Below are positions 46,042 through 55,130 of a stretch of 64,000 nt of DNA, in pieces; position 1 is the first letter of the stretch, and the number at the start of each line of letters is the position of its first letter. Position numbers and translations under genes: made by a program. The stretch is from Pseudoxanthomonas sp. CF125 (lineage in GTDB: Bacteria; Pseudomonadota; Gammaproteobacteria; Xanthomonadales; Xanthomonadaceae). The stretch is from assembly GCF_900104085.1 (NCBI RefSeq), contig NZ_FNLD01000002.1, forward strand, positions 496,001-560,000, written 5' to 3'. The notes below the pieces were generated by a model that saw only the letters and a list, made by a program, of their open reading frames with translations, made no database searches and was not told the DNA's origin.

Positions 46042-46839
46042 ATGAGCGACATCCTCAACACCATCCTCGCCCGCAAGGCCGAAGAAATCGCCGAACGCAG
46101 CGCCCGTGCGCCGCTGGTCGAAGTGATCGCGCGCGCGAACGACGCTTCGCCCGTACGCGGTTTCGCCGATGCGTTGCAAGAACGCATCGGCACGGGCGAT
46201 GCGGCGGTGATCGCCGAGATCAAGAAGGCCAGCCCGTCCAAGGGCGTGATACGCCAGGATTTCCGGCCGGCCGAGATCGCCATGAGCTACGAGTTCGGCG
46301 GCGCGGCCTGCCTGTCGGTGCTGACCGATGTGGATTTCTTCCAGGGCGCCGACGCCTACCTGCAGCAGGCGCGCGACGCCTGCACCCTGCCGGTGCTGCG
46401 CAAGGATTTCACCATCGACCCCTATCAGGTGTACGAAGCGCGCGCGCTGGGCGCCGACTGCATTCTGCTGATCGCCGCCGCGCTGGACGATGGCCAGCTG
46501 GTCGACCTTTCCGGCCTGGCCATGCAGCTGGAGATGGACGTGCTGGTGGAAGTGCACGACATAGACGAACTGGAACGCGCACTGCAGGTGCCGGTGCCGC
46601 TGATAGGCATCAACAACCGCAACCTGCGCACCTTCGAAGTATCGCTGGACAATACGCTGGCGATGAAGGACGCGGTGCCCAAGGACCGCCTGCTGGTCAC
46701 CGAGAGCGGAATAGTCGTAGCCGACGATATCGCCCGGATGCGCGCGGCCGGCGTGCACGCATTCCTGGTCGGCGAGACTTTCATGCGCGCCGATGAGCCG
46801 GGCGAGGCGTTGCGTCAGTTATTCTTCCCGTATGAGTGA
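46042..46839 (+). CDS. trpC: Indole-3-glycerol-phosphate synthase
   Basis: A 265-residue monofunctional TIM-barrel enzyme that decarboxylates and closes the ring of 1-(2-carboxyphenylamino)-1-deoxyribulose-5-phosphate. Markers are [12 protein letters not shown] (catalytic Lys), [37 protein letters not shown] and TESGI. No fused TrpF. It overlaps the HAD phosphatase gene by 8 bases. Confidence 0.96.
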   Translation: MSDILNTILARKAEEIAERSARAPLVEVIARANDASPVRGFADALQERIGTGDAAVIAEIKKASPSKGVIRQDFRPAEIAMSYEFGGAACLSVLTDVDFFQGADAYLQQARDACTLPVLRKDFTIDPYQVYEARALGADCILLIAAALDDGQLVDLSGLAMQLEMDVLVEVHDIDELERALQVPVPLIGINNRNLRTFEVSLDNTLAMKDAVPKDRLLVTESGIVVADDIARMRAAGVHAFLVGETFMRADEPGEALRQLFFPYE

Positions 46840-47569
46840 AGCTGCACAGAAATTTCCGACGCCGCGCGACGAAGCGCCGGTAGTGGTTTTCGACTTCGAC
46901 CACACCCTGTACGACGGCGATTCCTTCAGCCACGTGCTGGGCTGGCTGGTGAAGCGCAACCCGTTGCGGATGCTGGCCGCGCTGCTGGCGACGCCACTGC
47001 TGGGACCGATGGTGGCGTTCTTGCCGACGAGGCGCCGCGGCATCACCGGCTATGTCTGGATCGGCACATTCGGTTTGCATGGACGCCGCAGCTTCGATGC
47101 CATGATCGACCTGTACGTGGCCACGCACCAGGTAGAAATCCGCCGGCGCCTGCTGCCGATCGCTTTGGAAGTGCTGCGCGGACACCGGGCGTCGGGCGAC
47201 CGCGTGGTCATCGCCACCGGCGCGCCGCCTGAGCTGGCCCGAGCCATCCTGGCCTGCGTCACCCACCAGGACGTGCCGGTGATCGGCACCGCGGTCGGTC
47301 CGCGCTTCGGTGCGATGGGCGCACGGCGCCATTGCCACAACGAAGAAAAAGTCCGGATGCTGCAAGAACGCGGCTATGGCGAGATCGCGGTGGCCTATTC
47401 GGACAGCAGCGCCGATCTTCCGCTGCTCAGGGCCGCACGCGCGCCGGTGGTGGTGAATCCCAAGGCCAAGCGCGTAGCGATGTTCCGAAGCGTGTTGCCC
47501 CCGGGTACGCCAATCCTCAACTGGGGATGCAAGGACCGCGCCGGCGATCCGGTAGCCTCGCCCCCATAG
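46832..47569 (+). CDS. HAD-IB family phosphatase
   Basis: A 245-residue haloacid-dehalogenase-type phosphatase. Motif I is [11 protein letters not shown] (about 23-33; nucleophile and acid Asp residues), motif [14 protein letters not shown], and motif [16 protein letters not shown]. The cap has a hydrophobic stretch that may contact the membrane. The xanthomonad gene order trpC-HAD is conserved. It probably dephosphorylates a small metabolite; substrate unknown. Starts at the ATG inside the trpC end. Confidence 0.9.
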   Translation: MSEAAQKFPTPRDEAPVVVFDFDHTLYDGDSFSHVLGWLVKRNPLRMLAALLATPLLGPMVAFLPTRRRGITGYVWIGTFGLHGRRSFDAMIDLYVATHQVEIRRRLLPIALEVLRGHRASGDRVVIATGAPPELARAILACVTHQDVPVIGTAVGPRFGAMGARRHCHNEEKVRMLQERGYGEIAVAYSDSSADLPLLRAARAPVVVNPKAKRVAMFRSVLPPGTPILNWGCKDRAGDPVASPP

Positions 47570-47678
47570 AGTGGGCCCTGGCCCACCATTGCGGCGCGGT
47601 ACGGTTGCCTTGCTCTGGTTCGCGACTTGCCATCGCAAGCGTGAAGATGGCAATGGCGGGCCGGAGCCCACCCTATGG
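47565..47678. repeat. Inverted pair CATAGAGTGGGCCC / GGGCCGGAGCCCACCCTATG
   Basis: CATAGAGTGGGCCCTGGCCC at 47565 is inverted at the right end (CCGGAGCCCACCCTATGG), with GTGGGCC and CAATGG pairings. It fills the gap between the HAD and zinc-ribbon genes and resembles the GTAG elements in size. The HAD stop TAG lies in its CATAG head. Confidence 0.7.
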
Positions 47679-48053
47679 TCAATCGCGGGGTTTGGCCTTC
47701 CAATCCAGGATGAGGTCGTGGAAGTCGTGTTCGGCGAAATCGCGGAACTCGCCGGCGTCGTAGAAGCGCCCGTAGCAGTTCTTGCAGCTCTCGAACCAGA
47801 TATGCGGCTGCTGCGGATCGACCATGCGGATCAGCGGCCGTTTGCCGGCGCAGGCCGGACAGTCGATATGGTCGATCTCGTTGGTGGCTTCGCCGCGGTG
47901 TACGTCGCCCGTGTCGATTTCTTCGGCGTAGCCCTTCAGGTGCTCGTAATCGCCCATGTCGAACCACAGGCCCTTGCACTCGGTGCAGCGATGGACGTGC
48001 CAGGCCAGGTGGGTGACACGTTCCATCGTGCCGGCGCACTTGGGACATTGCAT
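47679..48053 (-). CDS. TFIIB-type zinc-ribbon protein
   Basis: A 124-residue protein with two zinc-ribbon units: CPKC (3-6) with CTEC (about 23-26), and CPAC with CKNC (about 65 and 90). This zf-TFIIB group occurs as small bacterial proteins of unknown role, perhaps nucleic-acid or nucleoid associated. Convergent with the HAD gene. Confidence 0.88.
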   Translation of the reverse strand: MQCPKCAGTMERVTHLAWHVHRCTECKGLWFDMGDYEHLKGYAEEIDTGDVHRGEATNEIDHIDCPACAGKRPLIRMVDPQQPHIWFESCKNCYGRFYDAGEFRDFAEHDFHDLILDWKAKPRD

Positions 48054-48123
48054 GCAAAGACCTCGGTCAAGGATGACGGGCCGAAGATACCCGAGTTGCC
48101 CCGGCGCAGGCGAGAGGTGCTCT

Positions 48124-48201
48124 TGTAGGAGCGGGCCCTGCCCGCGACGCTTTTCCCTCCAAGATTAAGGAAAGAGCGTCGCGGGCAGGGCCCGCTCCTA
48201 C
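48124..48201. repeat. REP doublet, GTAG type (GCCCTGCCCGC class)
   Basis: GTAGGAGCGGGCCCTGCCCG at 48124 pairs with an inverted partner ending GCCCGCTCCTAC at 48201. It is the same class as 15560, located between the zinc-ribbon and clp genes. Confidence 0.9.
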
Positions 48202-48224
48202 AAGAACAAGCGCTGGCGATCAGG

Positions 48225-48252
48225 CAAAGAAAAGGCGGGCCGAAGCCCGCCT
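48225..48252 (-). terminator. Intrinsic terminator after clp
   Basis: On the minus strand AGGCGGGC-TTCG-GCCCGCCT forms an 8-bp stem followed by TTTTCTTTG. It lies 25 bases past the clp stop. Confidence 0.85.
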
Positions 48253-48276
48253 GATCCAATCCCCAAACTGGTGCTT

Positions 48277-48963
48277 TCAACGCGTGCCGTACAGCACGAC
48301 GGTCTTGCCGCGGGCATGCAGCACGCCGTCGGCCTGCTGTTTCTTCAGTACGCGGCCGGCCATCTCGCGCGAGCAGCCGACCAGACGGGCCAGCTCCTGC
48401 CGGGAAACGCGCAGCTGGGTGCCTTGCGGGTGGCTCATGGCCTCCGGCTCGCGAGCCAGGTCGTGCAGGGTGCGGACGATGCGGTCGGTGACGTCCAGGA
48501 AGGCCAGACGGCTGGCTTTCCTGCTGGTATCCAGCAGTCGGCGAGAGAGCTGTGAACCGATGGAATAAAGCAGGCGCGGCGCGTCGGCGATCAGGGTGCC
48601 GGAGAACAGCTGGTGCAGGCGCTCATAGCTGATCTCGGCCAGTTCGCATTGCGTACGGGTGCGCAGGATCACTTCGCGGCGGTCCGATTCGATGAACAGG
48701 CCCATCTCGCCGACGAACTCGCCGGCTCCGAAATAGCCCAGCACCAGCTCGCGATCGTCCTCTTCCTCGGTGATGATGCTGACCGAGCCGCTGACCACGT
48801 AGTACAGGGTGCCGGCCGGGTCGCCGGGGCGGAATACGTCCGCCCGCGCCGGGTAGCGGCGGCGATGGCAGTGGGCCAGGAAGCGTTCGATGGTGGCGGC
48901 GTCGGGCGTCAGGGGGCTGGCCGCGATACGCGCAGGATTGGAAATAGGGGTGCCAAGGCTCAT
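48277..48963 (-). CDS. clp: Clp, cyclic-di-GMP responsive CRP-like global regulator
   Basis: A 228-residue CRP/FNR-family transcription factor. The cyclic-nucleotide-like domain is at 25-145 (RPGDPAGTLYYVVSGSVSIITEE) and the helix-turn-helix at about 170-200 (RVSRQELARLVGCSREMAGRVL). It closely follows the Xanthomonas Clp pattern throughout. In that genus cyclic-di-GMP releases it from DNA, and it activates extracellular enzymes, exopolysaccharide and virulence genes downstream of the DSF system. Divergent from speD. Confidence 0.96.
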   Translation of the reverse strand: MSLGTPISNPARIAASPLTPDAATIERFLAHCHRRRYPARADVFRPGDPAGTLYYVVSGSVSIITEEEDDRELVLGYFGAGEFVGEMGLFIESDRREVILRTRTQCELAEISYERLHQLFSGTLIADAPRLLYSIGSQLSRRLLDTSRKASRLAFLDVTDRIVRTLHDLAREPEAMSHPQGTQLRVSRQELARLVGCSREMAGRVLKKQQADGVLHARGKTVVLYGTR

Positions 48964-49105
48964 TCGGGGGAATTCAAATGTGAGTTCAGCAAGCTTAGTC
49001 TGAATATGTGCGCAACGGCAAACCCTGGTCAGACCGACATTTCGCTGTCACCCCGTTTGCCGCATAATCGCGCCCCTCGCCGCTTCCCCCAGAGGGATCT
49101 CCGCC

Positions 49106-49900
49106 GTGGTCAAACCACTCCCGCGTCTCAGGCTCCAGGGTTTCAACAACCTTACCAAGGCGCTGAGTTTCAATATCTATGACGTCTGCTACGCGGTCTC
49201 GGAAGAGGAGCGCCAGCGTTATATCGCCTACATCGACGAGGAATACAACGCCGATCGCCTGACCCAGATCCTGACCGATGTGGCCGAGATCATCGGCGCC
49301 AACATCCTCAACGTGGCCCGCCAGGACTACGACCCGCAGGGCGCCTCGGTCACCATCCTGATTTCCGAGGAGCCGGTGATCGACAAGAAGCTGGCCGGCA
49401 AGGAGATCATCTCCGACGCGGTGGTCGCGCACTTGGACAAAAGCCACATCACCGTCCATACGTATCCGGAAACGCATCCGCAGCACGGCATCGCCACCTT
49501 CCGCGCCGACATCGACGTGGCCACCTGCGGCGTGATCTCGCCGCTGAAGGCGTTGAACTACCTGATCGAAAGCTTCGAATCGGACATCGTGGTGGCCGAC
49601 TACCGCGTGCGCGGCTTCACCCGCGACGTGAAGGGCAAGAAGCACTACATCGACCACAAGATCAACTCGATCCAGGACTTCCTGGCCAAGAACATCAAAT
49701 CGCGCTACGAGATGTTCGACGTCAATGTCTATCAGGAAAACATCTTCCACACCAAGATGCACCTGAAGGACTTCGACCTTGACCAGTACCTGTTCGAGGA
49801 AAAGGCCAAGAACCTGTCGTTCAAGGAACGCATGAAGATCGAGGCGCTGCTCAAGCGCGAGATCGAAGAGCTGTTCCACGGGCGCAACCTGGTCGAATAA
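49106..49900 (+). CDS. speD: S-adenosylmethionine decarboxylase proenzyme
   Basis: A 264-residue E. coli-type SpeD, which supplies decarboxylated SAM for spermidine synthesis. The self-processing site is in [14 protein letters not shown], with cleavage before Ser to give a pyruvoyl group. The GTG at 49106 follows AGAGGGA. The clp-speD order is typical of xanthomonads. Confidence 0.95.
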   Translation: MVKPLPRLRLQGFNNLTKALSFNIYDVCYAVSEEERQRYIAYIDEEYNADRLTQILTDVAEIIGANILNVARQDYDPQGASVTILISEEPVIDKKLAGKEIISDAVVAHLDKSHITVHTYPETHPQHGIATFRADIDVATCGVISPLKALNYLIESFESDIVVADYRVRGFTRDVKGKKHYIDHKINSIQDFLAKNIKSRYEMFDVNVYQENIFHTKMHLKDFDLDQYLFEEKAKNLSFKERMKIEALLKREIEELFHGRNLVE

Positions 49901-49960
49901 GCCAGCCGGGTTACGTGGGATTCGGGGAGCTCCCGGTATCCTGCGCGGCATCAAGAAAAG

Positions 49961-50042
49961 GCGGGACGACCCGCGCGCAGGAATTCATTCCTGCGCTACC
50001 AAGACCGACGGCGGTCCGTGGCGAAAGCCATGGGCCGTTTTT
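49961..50042 (+). ncRNA. Guanidine-II riboswitch (mini-ykkC) with overlapping terminator
   Basis: Two short hairpins carry the diagnostic ACGR tetraloops: GCGGG-ACGA-CCCGC (49961-49974) and GACCG-ACGG-CGGTC (50003-50016), 28 bases apart. The right arm of the second hairpin (CGGTC) is also the left end of an 11-bp terminator stem (50012-50022 with 50027-50037, GAAA loop) followed by TTTTT. The two folds exclude each other, so guanidine binding should prevent termination and switch on the downstream exporter. The family is well established in front of SMR guanidinium exporters. Confidence 0.92.
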
Positions 50043-50072
50043 CGTTTCATGCCCCAGTTCGAGGAGAGCACC

Positions 50073-50390
50073 ATGCCCTGGATCTATCTGCTGCTTGCCG
50101 GCGTTTTCGAGATCGGCTTCGCCATAGGCCTGAAATACACCGAAGGCTTCACCCGTCTATGGCCCAGTCTCGGCACCGTCGTCTCCGCAGCCATCAGCCT
50201 GTGGCTGCTGACCCAGGCTCTGCGCACAATTCCGGTGGGCACCGCTTATGCCATCTGGACCGGGATAGGAGCGGTGGGCGTGGCCACACTGGGCTTGCTG
50301 TTGTTTTCAGAAAGCGCCTCGCCTGCAAGGCTGCTGTGCATCGCGTTGATCATCAGCGGCGTGATCGGCCTCAAGCTAACCTCGGCGTGA
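50073..50390 (+). CDS. sugE: Guanidinium exporter of the SMR family (Gdx/SugE type)
   Basis: A 105-residue four-helix transporter. The essential Glu13 is in [22 protein letters not shown], the pattern of the Gdx (formerly SugE) group, which exports guanidinium ion in exchange for protons. The ATG at 50073 follows GAGGAGAGCACC, and the upstream guanidine-II riboswitch strongly supports the assignment. The other SMR gene of the window (37068) lacks such an element. Confidence 0.93.
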   Translation: MPWIYLLLAGVFEIGFAIGLKYTEGFTRLWPSLGTVVSAAISLWLLTQALRTIPVGTAYAIWTGIGAVGVATLGLLLFSESASPARLLCIALIISGVIGLKLTSA

Positions 50391-50403
50391 AGGCATGGGC
50401 GTC

Positions 50404-50470
50404 GTAGGAGCGACGTGAGTCGCGAAACGGTAGATGTCCGAAAAATCTTCGCGACTCACGTCGCTCCTAC
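50404..50470. repeat. REP doublet, GTAG type (GCGACGTGAGTCGCG class)
   Basis: GTAGGAGCGACGTGAGTCGC at 50404 pairs with an inverted partner ending GACTCACGTCGCTCCTAC at 50470. It is the same class as 16654. Confidence 0.9.
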
Positions 50471-50491
50471 GCGATTCCGATATCTCCGGCC

Positions 50492-51142
50492 TCAGAGCCG
50501 GTAAGCCACAGCCTTCATCAGATTGGAGGCGACGGTCATCAGCGCCGGGATGGGCTGCGGCAGAACCCGGGCGCCCGCCTGTTCGGCATGGTCGGCATGG
50601 CGGGCCTCGTCGGCCTTCATCACTTTGATGATCTCCCTGCTGCGCAGGTCCGCTTCGGGCAGGGTCTGCAGGTGCTCGTCCAGGTGCGCCTCGACCTGGT
50701 GCTCGGTTTCCACCACGAAACCCAGGTTCCAGCCATCGCCACGCAAGCCGGCCAGCACGCCCAGTGAGTAGCTGCCGGCGTACCAGAACGGGTTGAACAG
50801 GCTGGGGCGGCTGTCCAGTTCTTCCAGCCGGTCCGCGCACCAGGCCAGATGGTCGGTTTCTTCCTGGGCGGCCTCCAGCAGGTGTTCCCGGGTCTGCGGG
50901 TCGCGGGCCACCGCGGCCTGGCCGAAATAGAGCCCTTGGGCGCAGACCTCGCCCACGTGGTTGATGCGCATCAGGCCGGCCGCGTGACGGCGTTCGTCGG
51001 CGTCCAGCTCCACGTCGGCGGTGTCGGCGGCCGGGTTGGGTCGGCGGGCCAGGGGTTTGCCAGCCAGGGTGCCGAGGGCGTTCTGGGCATCGACCAGCAG
51101 CCGGTCGAGGGGCGAGAGGGCACGTAGGGTCATGTGCGCCAT
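50492..51142 (-). CDS. coq7: Coq7-type demethoxyubiquinone hydroxylase
   Basis: A 216-residue di-iron hydroxylase for a late step of ubiquinone synthesis. Ligand motifs are EVCAQ and EETDHLAW in the first half and ETEHQVEAHL and DEARHADHA in the second (paired Glu and ExxH). ATG starts at 51142 or 51133 are possible; the longer version is given. Confidence 0.92.
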   Translation of the reverse strand: MAHMTLRALSPLDRLLVDAQNALGTLAGKPLARRPNPAADTADVELDADERRHAAGLMRINHVGEVCAQGLYFGQAAVARDPQTREHLLEAAQEETDHLAWCADRLEELDSRPSLFNPFWYAGSYSLGVLAGLRGDGWNLGFVVETEHQVEAHLDEHLQTLPEADLRSREIIKVMKADEARHADHAEQAGARVLPQPIPALMTVASNLMKAVAYRL

Positions 51143-51172
51143 TGTGCCGGGCTTGCTAGCCAGCAGGTAGCG

Positions 51173-51253
51173 GTAGGTCGGCCCCAGGTACGGGCAAGCT
51201 CTATGTGGCCGACGCGCTGAGACAAGAGCGTCGGGGGCGTAGCCCCGACCTAC
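51173..51253. repeat. REP doublet, GTAGGTCGG class (left arm degenerate)
   Basis: GTAGGTCGGCCCC at 51173 and an intact inverted arm GGGGGCGTAGCCCCGACCTAC ending at 51253. It is the same class as 25959. Confidence 0.75.
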
Positions 51254-51266
51254 GGCCCGGGTTTGC

Positions 51267-51295
51267 TTGCAATGCAGCACGGCGGTACGTACAAT
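51267..51295 (+). promoter_or_regulatory. Predicted sigma-70 promoter of rplM-rpsI
   Basis: TTGCAA (51267-51272) and TACAAT (51290-51295) with a 17-base spacer, about 95 bases before the rplM start. Confidence 0.65.
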
Positions 51296-51389
51296 CCCGC
51301 CTCTTTCGTTCCGCCCTTACAACGCGTGGCAAAGTTCCGCCGGAAGTTTTCGGCGCAATCAGCCCGACCAAACAACATCGAGCTCCTTC

Positions 51390-51818
51390 ATGAATACGTT
51401 TAGCGCCAAGTCCGAGACCGTCCAGCGCGACTGGTACCTCGTCGACGCCACAGGCAAGACCCTGGGTCGCCTGTCCACCGAGCTGGCCCGCCGTCTCCGC
51501 GGCAAGCACAAGCCCGTCTACACCCCGCACGTTGATACCGGCGATTACCTGGTGGTGATCAATGCCGAAAAGATCCACGTGACCGGCAACAAGCTGGCCG
51601 ACAAGAAGTATCACCGCTTCACCGGCTATATCGGCAACCTGAAGACCGAAACCCTGGGCCAGGCGCTTGAGCGCCACCCCGAGCGCGTCATCGAGATCGC
51701 CGTCAAGGGCATGCTGCCCAAGAACACCCTGGGCCGCGAGATGTACCGCAAGCTCAAGGTCTACGCAGGCCCCAATCACCCGCACGCCGCCCAGCAGCCG
51801 CAAGTCCTGGATATCTGA
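51390..51818 (+). CDS. rplM: Ribosomal protein uL13
   Basis: A 142-residue 50S subunit protein, recognised from [41 protein letters not shown] and [24 protein letters not shown]-like ending. It is first of the rplM-rpsI operon, with 2 bases between genes. Confidence 0.97.
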   Translation: MNTFSAKSETVQRDWYLVDATGKTLGRLSTELARRLRGKHKPVYTPHVDTGDYLVVINAEKIHVTGNKLADKKYHRFTGYIGNLKTETLGQALERHPERVIEIAVKGMLPKNTLGREMYRKLKVYAGPNHPHAAQQPQVLDI

Positions 51819-51820
51819 TC

Positions 51821-52213
51821 ATGGCAATCACTCAGAATTACGGCACCGGCCGTCGCAAGTCCTCCACCGCCCGCGTGTTCCTGCGCAAGGGAACCGGCAT
51901 CATCACCGTCAACGACCGTCCGCTGGACGAGTTCTTCGGCCGTGAAACCGCGCGCATGATCGTGCGCCAGCCGTTGGAGCTGACCAAGAACACCGAAAGC
52001 TTCGACATCAAGGTCACCGCCGCCGGCGGCGGCACCACCGGCCAGGCCGGCGCCATCCGCCTGGGCATCGCCCGCGCGCTGGTGGAGTACGATGAAACGC
52101 TGAAGGGCGAGCTGCGCAAGGCCGGTTTCATGACCCGCGACGCCCGCGAAGTCGAGCGCAAGAAGGTCGGTCTGCACAAGGCACGCCGCGCCACCCAGTT
52201 CTCGAAGCGTTAA
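51821..52213 (+). CDS. rpsI: Ribosomal protein uS9
   Basis: A 130-residue 30S subunit protein ([18 protein letters not shown] at the start; [10 protein letters not shown] at the end, with the C-terminal arginine that contacts P-site tRNA). tRNA-Gln follows 36 bases later. Confidence 0.97.
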   Translation: MAITQNYGTGRRKSSTARVFLRKGTGIITVNDRPLDEFFGRETARMIVRQPLELTKNTESFDIKVTAAGGGTTGQAGAIRLGIARALVEYDETLKGELRKAGFMTRDAREVERKKVGLHKARRATQFSKR

Positions 52214-52249
52214 TCGGCAAAGTTCTACAAAGCCACAACAAAGCAATTT

Positions 52250-52324
52250 TGCCCCGTCGCCAAGCGGTAAGGCACCTGACTCTGACTCAGGCATTCGGTG
52301 GTTCGAATCCATCCGGGGCAGCCA
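52250..52324 (+). tRNA. tRNA-Gln (anticodon CTG)
   Basis: A 75-base cloverleaf with CCA. The acceptor pairs TGCCCCG with CGGGGCA; the anticodon stem CCTGA/TCAGG holds loop CTCTGAC (anticodon CTG). It closely follows proteobacterial tRNA-Gln(CTG). Confidence 0.95.
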
Positions 52325-52380
52325 CTTCAAGGTCGCAAGCAGCACACGCGGAGACAAGCGAAACGTCTCCGCAGCAGAAG

Positions 52381-52400
52381 CCCGCCCCGTGCGGGTTTTT
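52381..52400 (+). terminator. Terminator after tRNA-Gln
   Basis: CCCGC-CCCGT-GCGGG followed by TTTTT. Confidence 0.85.
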
Positions 52401-52437
52401 GCGTTTCTGGTCGATGTCGTCGGGAGTGAACTGATCC

Positions 52438-53175
52438 ATGGTCGCCACCTTTCTTCCCCCTTTCACCGAGCCGGCCGCGCTGCTGCCGCAGTTGCGCGAG
52501 CGCGGCTACGCAGTGCTCGCGCCCGCCGCCGCCGAAACGCTGTGCGCGTTACAGGCCGGCGCGCTGGATGCATTGAGGCCGGCCTGGGAAGACCTGCAAC
52601 CCGACCGCTACCTCAAGGACGGCGGCAGTTATCGCAAACGCCGTCATTCCTGTTTCGTTTCCGAACAGGGGCGCCTGACCCAGGCGCCGCACCGCGCGCA
52701 TTGGCAGTCCGAGGAATACAACGCACTGCACGGCGGCATGCGCCGCTGGTTCGAGCCGGTGCAGGCCGATACCGTTGCGCAGCCGGCCTGGGGCAAGCTG
52801 CTGCAGGGTCTGGCCGAAGTCTGCACCGCGTTGAAGGGCGCCCAGCCGTGGTTCGTGGAAGCGCACCAGTTCCGCATCGACACTGCCGACGGCATCGGCC
52901 GCCCCACCCCGGAAGGCGCGCATCGCGACGGCGTGGATCTGGTGGCTGTGCTGCTGGTGGGGCGCCATGAAATCAGCGGCGGCGAAACCCGCGTATTCGA
53001 CGCCAACGGCCCCGATGGCCAGCGTTTCACCCTGACCGAGCCGTGGACGCTGATGCTGCTGGACGATGCGCGCGTGATCCACGAATCCACACCGATACGG
53101 CCGTTGGGCGACTATGGCTACCGCGATACCCTGGTGCTGACCTACCGCGCCGGCAATTTCCAGGGCGACGAATAA
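52438..53175 (+). CDS. 2OG-Fe(II) oxygenase (PF10014-like)
   Basis: A 245-residue cupin-fold oxygenase. The iron triad is His and Asp in AHRDGVD and His in VIHESTPI, and the 2-oxoglutarate-binding arginine probably lies in YRDTLVLTYR. The family includes free amino-acid hydroxylases such as isoleucine dioxygenase of Bacillus. The substrate here is unknown. Starts at the ATG at 52438, after the tRNA-Gln terminator. Confidence 0.85.
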   Translation: MVATFLPPFTEPAALLPQLRERGYAVLAPAAAETLCALQAGALDALRPAWEDLQPDRYLKDGGSYRKRRHSCFVSEQGRLTQAPHRAHWQSEEYNALHGGMRRWFEPVQADTVAQPAWGKLLQGLAEVCTALKGAQPWFVEAHQFRIDTADGIGRPTPEGAHRDGVDLVAVLLVGRHEISGGETRVFDANGPDGQRFTLTEPWTLMLLDDARVIHESTPIRPLGDYGYRDTLVLTYRAGNFQGDE

Positions 53176-53192
53176 AAACTTGCCACCGATTT

Positions 53193-53259
53193 GTAGAGCC
53201 GAGCTTGCTCGGCTTGCTCCTTGCGGAGATCAAAAGCAGCCCAGCAAGCTCGGCTCTAC
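53193..53259. repeat. REP doublet, GTAGAGCCGAGC class
   Basis: GTAGAGCCGAGCTTGCTCGG at 53193 pairs with an inverted partner ending GCTCGGCTCTAC at 53259. It is the same class as 18631. Confidence 0.9.
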
Positions 53260-53332
53260 AAAGAAGCAGGCGGCAATCTGTTTAGTTACAATTGAAACAA
53301 ATAAGTCGTTCGCATAGTTATCGGAGATTCGG

Positions 53333-54322
53333 ATGAAACTGGGTTCATTGAAGGAAGGCGGCCGCGACGGCACCCTGATCGTGGTTTCGCGCGATCTCAC
53401 GCGCGCGGTGCGCGCCACCGGAATCGCCCCGACCCTGCAGGCCGCGCTGGAGGACTGGTCCAATCTGGCACCGCGCCTCAACGCGCTGTCCGAATCGCTG
53501 GACAGCGGCGATGCAGACGGCGTGTTCGAGCTGGATTTCAACGCACTGGCCGCACCGCTTCCGCGCGCCTACGAATTCGTCGACGGCAGCGCCTATCTTC
53601 CGCATGTCGAACGCGTGCGGCGCGCGCGCGGGGCAGAAGTGCCCGAGAGCTTCTACACCGACCCGCTGATGTACCAGGCCACCAGCGCCGGCTTCTACGG
53701 CCCGCGCGATGCGGTGCGCGTGGTCAGCGAGGACTACGGCATCGACCTGGAGGCCGAGATCGTGGTGGTCACCGACGACGTGCCGATGGCGGTGACGCCC
53801 GAACAGGCCGCCGCGCACATCCAGCTGATCGGTCTGGTCAACGACGTGTCGCTGCGCAACCTGATTCCTGGGGAATTGAACAAGGGCTTCGGTTTCCTGC
53901 AATCCAAGCCGCGTTCTGCCCTGTCGCCGGTGTTCGTCACCCCCGACGAACTGGGAGCGAGCTGGCGCGACAACAAGGTGCACTTGCCGCTGCTCACTCA
54001 CATCAACGGCGAATGGTTCGGCGCGCCCGAAGCCGGCGTCGACATGCAGTTCGATTTCGCGCAACTGGTGGCGCATGCGGCCAAAACCCGGCCGTTGGTC
54101 GCTGGCACCATCGTCGGTTCCGGCACCATCGCCAACGAGGACACTTCGAAAGGCGCTTCGTGCTTTGCGGAGAAGCGCACGGTGGAGACGCTCAGGGACG
54201 GCAAACCCAGTACGCCTTTCATGAAATTCGGCGATGTGGTCCGGATTGAAATGAAAAATAGTGATGGAAGTCACATATTCGGCGCGATTGAGCAGCGGAT
54301 CGAACAGCAACCCTTGCCCTGA
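53333..54322 (+). CDS. fahA: Fumarylacetoacetate hydrolase family protein
   Basis: A 329-residue FAH-fold hydrolase that would split fumarylacetoacetate into fumarate and acetoacetate. Markers are DGSAYLPHVERVRRARGAEVP and YGIDLEAEIVVVTDD with the metal-binding Glu pair and GLVNDVSLRNLIPGE. It is shorter than the 420-residue animal-type enzyme, but this short form sits beside maiA here, which supports the tyrosine-pathway role. GTTAATCTTGA-like promoter not clear. Confidence 0.88.
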   Translation: MKLGSLKEGGRDGTLIVVSRDLTRAVRATGIAPTLQAALEDWSNLAPRLNALSESLDSGDADGVFELDFNALAAPLPRAYEFVDGSAYLPHVERVRRARGAEVPESFYTDPLMYQATSAGFYGPRDAVRVVSEDYGIDLEAEIVVVTDDVPMAVTPEQAAAHIQLIGLVNDVSLRNLIPGELNKGFGFLQSKPRSALSPVFVTPDELGASWRDNKVHLPLLTHINGEWFGAPEAGVDMQFDFAQLVAHAAKTRPLVAGTIVGSGTIANEDTSKGASCFAEKRTVETLRDGKPSTPFMKFGDVVRIEMKNSDGSHIFGAIEQRIEQQPLP

Positions 54323-54423
54323 ACGCTGGTGCGGGCGCAAATGTGGTCACAGTGGTCCGGCAGGCTTGAACCCATGCAGCTACGCGTACCCTCCATCGCC
54401 TTGAATCATGGGGTCCGCTACGG

Positions 54424-55092
54424 ATGAGCGAGCAACTGCGTCTGTATTCCTACTGGCGGTCCAGCGCGGCCTATCGCGTGCGCATCGGCCTGAACCTGAA
54501 AGGTCTGAGCTACGAAACCTTGCCGGTGCATCTGCTCCGCGATGGCGGCGAACAACACCGGCCCGACTATGTGGAGATGAATCCGCAACAGATGGTGCCC
54601 ACCCTGTTGCACGGCGTACGCGTGATCCGCCAGTCGCTGGCGATCCTGGAATATCTGGACGAGGCCTGGCCCTCGCCGCGCCTGTTGCCGATGACCGCAC
54701 GCGACCGCGCCCGGGTACGCAGCCTGGCGCAACTGGTGGCCTGCGACATCCATCCGCTCAACAACCTGCGCGTGCTGCGCTATTTCGAACACACCTGGCG
54801 GGTGCCGCAGTCCGAGCGCGACGATTGGGTCAAGCATTGGATCGTCGAGGGCTTCGCCGCGATGGAAACATTGCTGGAAGGCGATCCGGCCACGGGGACG
54901 TACTGCCATGGGCAAACGCCGGGACTGGCCGATTGCTGCCTGATCCCGCAGGTGTTCAACGCACGCCGCTTCGGCGTGGATATGGCGGCATTCCCGACCA
55001 TCGCCCGCATCGAGAAAGCCTGCCTGGAGCTGCCTGCCTTCACCGAGGCGCAGCCGGACAAACAGCCGGACGCGCAGCAGCAGATCGCCTAG
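54424..55092 (+). CDS. maiA: Maleylacetoacetate isomerase
   Basis: A 222-residue GST-fold isomerase. The glutathione site motif is SSAAYRVRIGLNLKGL (about 13-28), followed by MNPQQMVPTLLHG and the helical domain. It isomerises maleylacetoacetate to fumarylacetoacetate, between HmgA and FahA. It follows fahA after 101 bases and completes the tyrosine route. Confidence 0.94.
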   Translation: MSEQLRLYSYWRSSAAYRVRIGLNLKGLSYETLPVHLLRDGGEQHRPDYVEMNPQQMVPTLLHGVRVIRQSLAILEYLDEAWPSPRLLPMTARDRARVRSLAQLVACDIHPLNNLRVLRYFEHTWRVPQSERDDWVKHWIVEGFAAMETLLEGDPATGTYCHGQTPGLADCCLIPQVFNARRFGVDMAAFPTIARIEKACLELPAFTEAQPDKQPDAQQQIA

Positions 55093-55130
55093 CCGGGCAA
55101 GTCTGGCAATTCCACATTTCCTGCACATCG

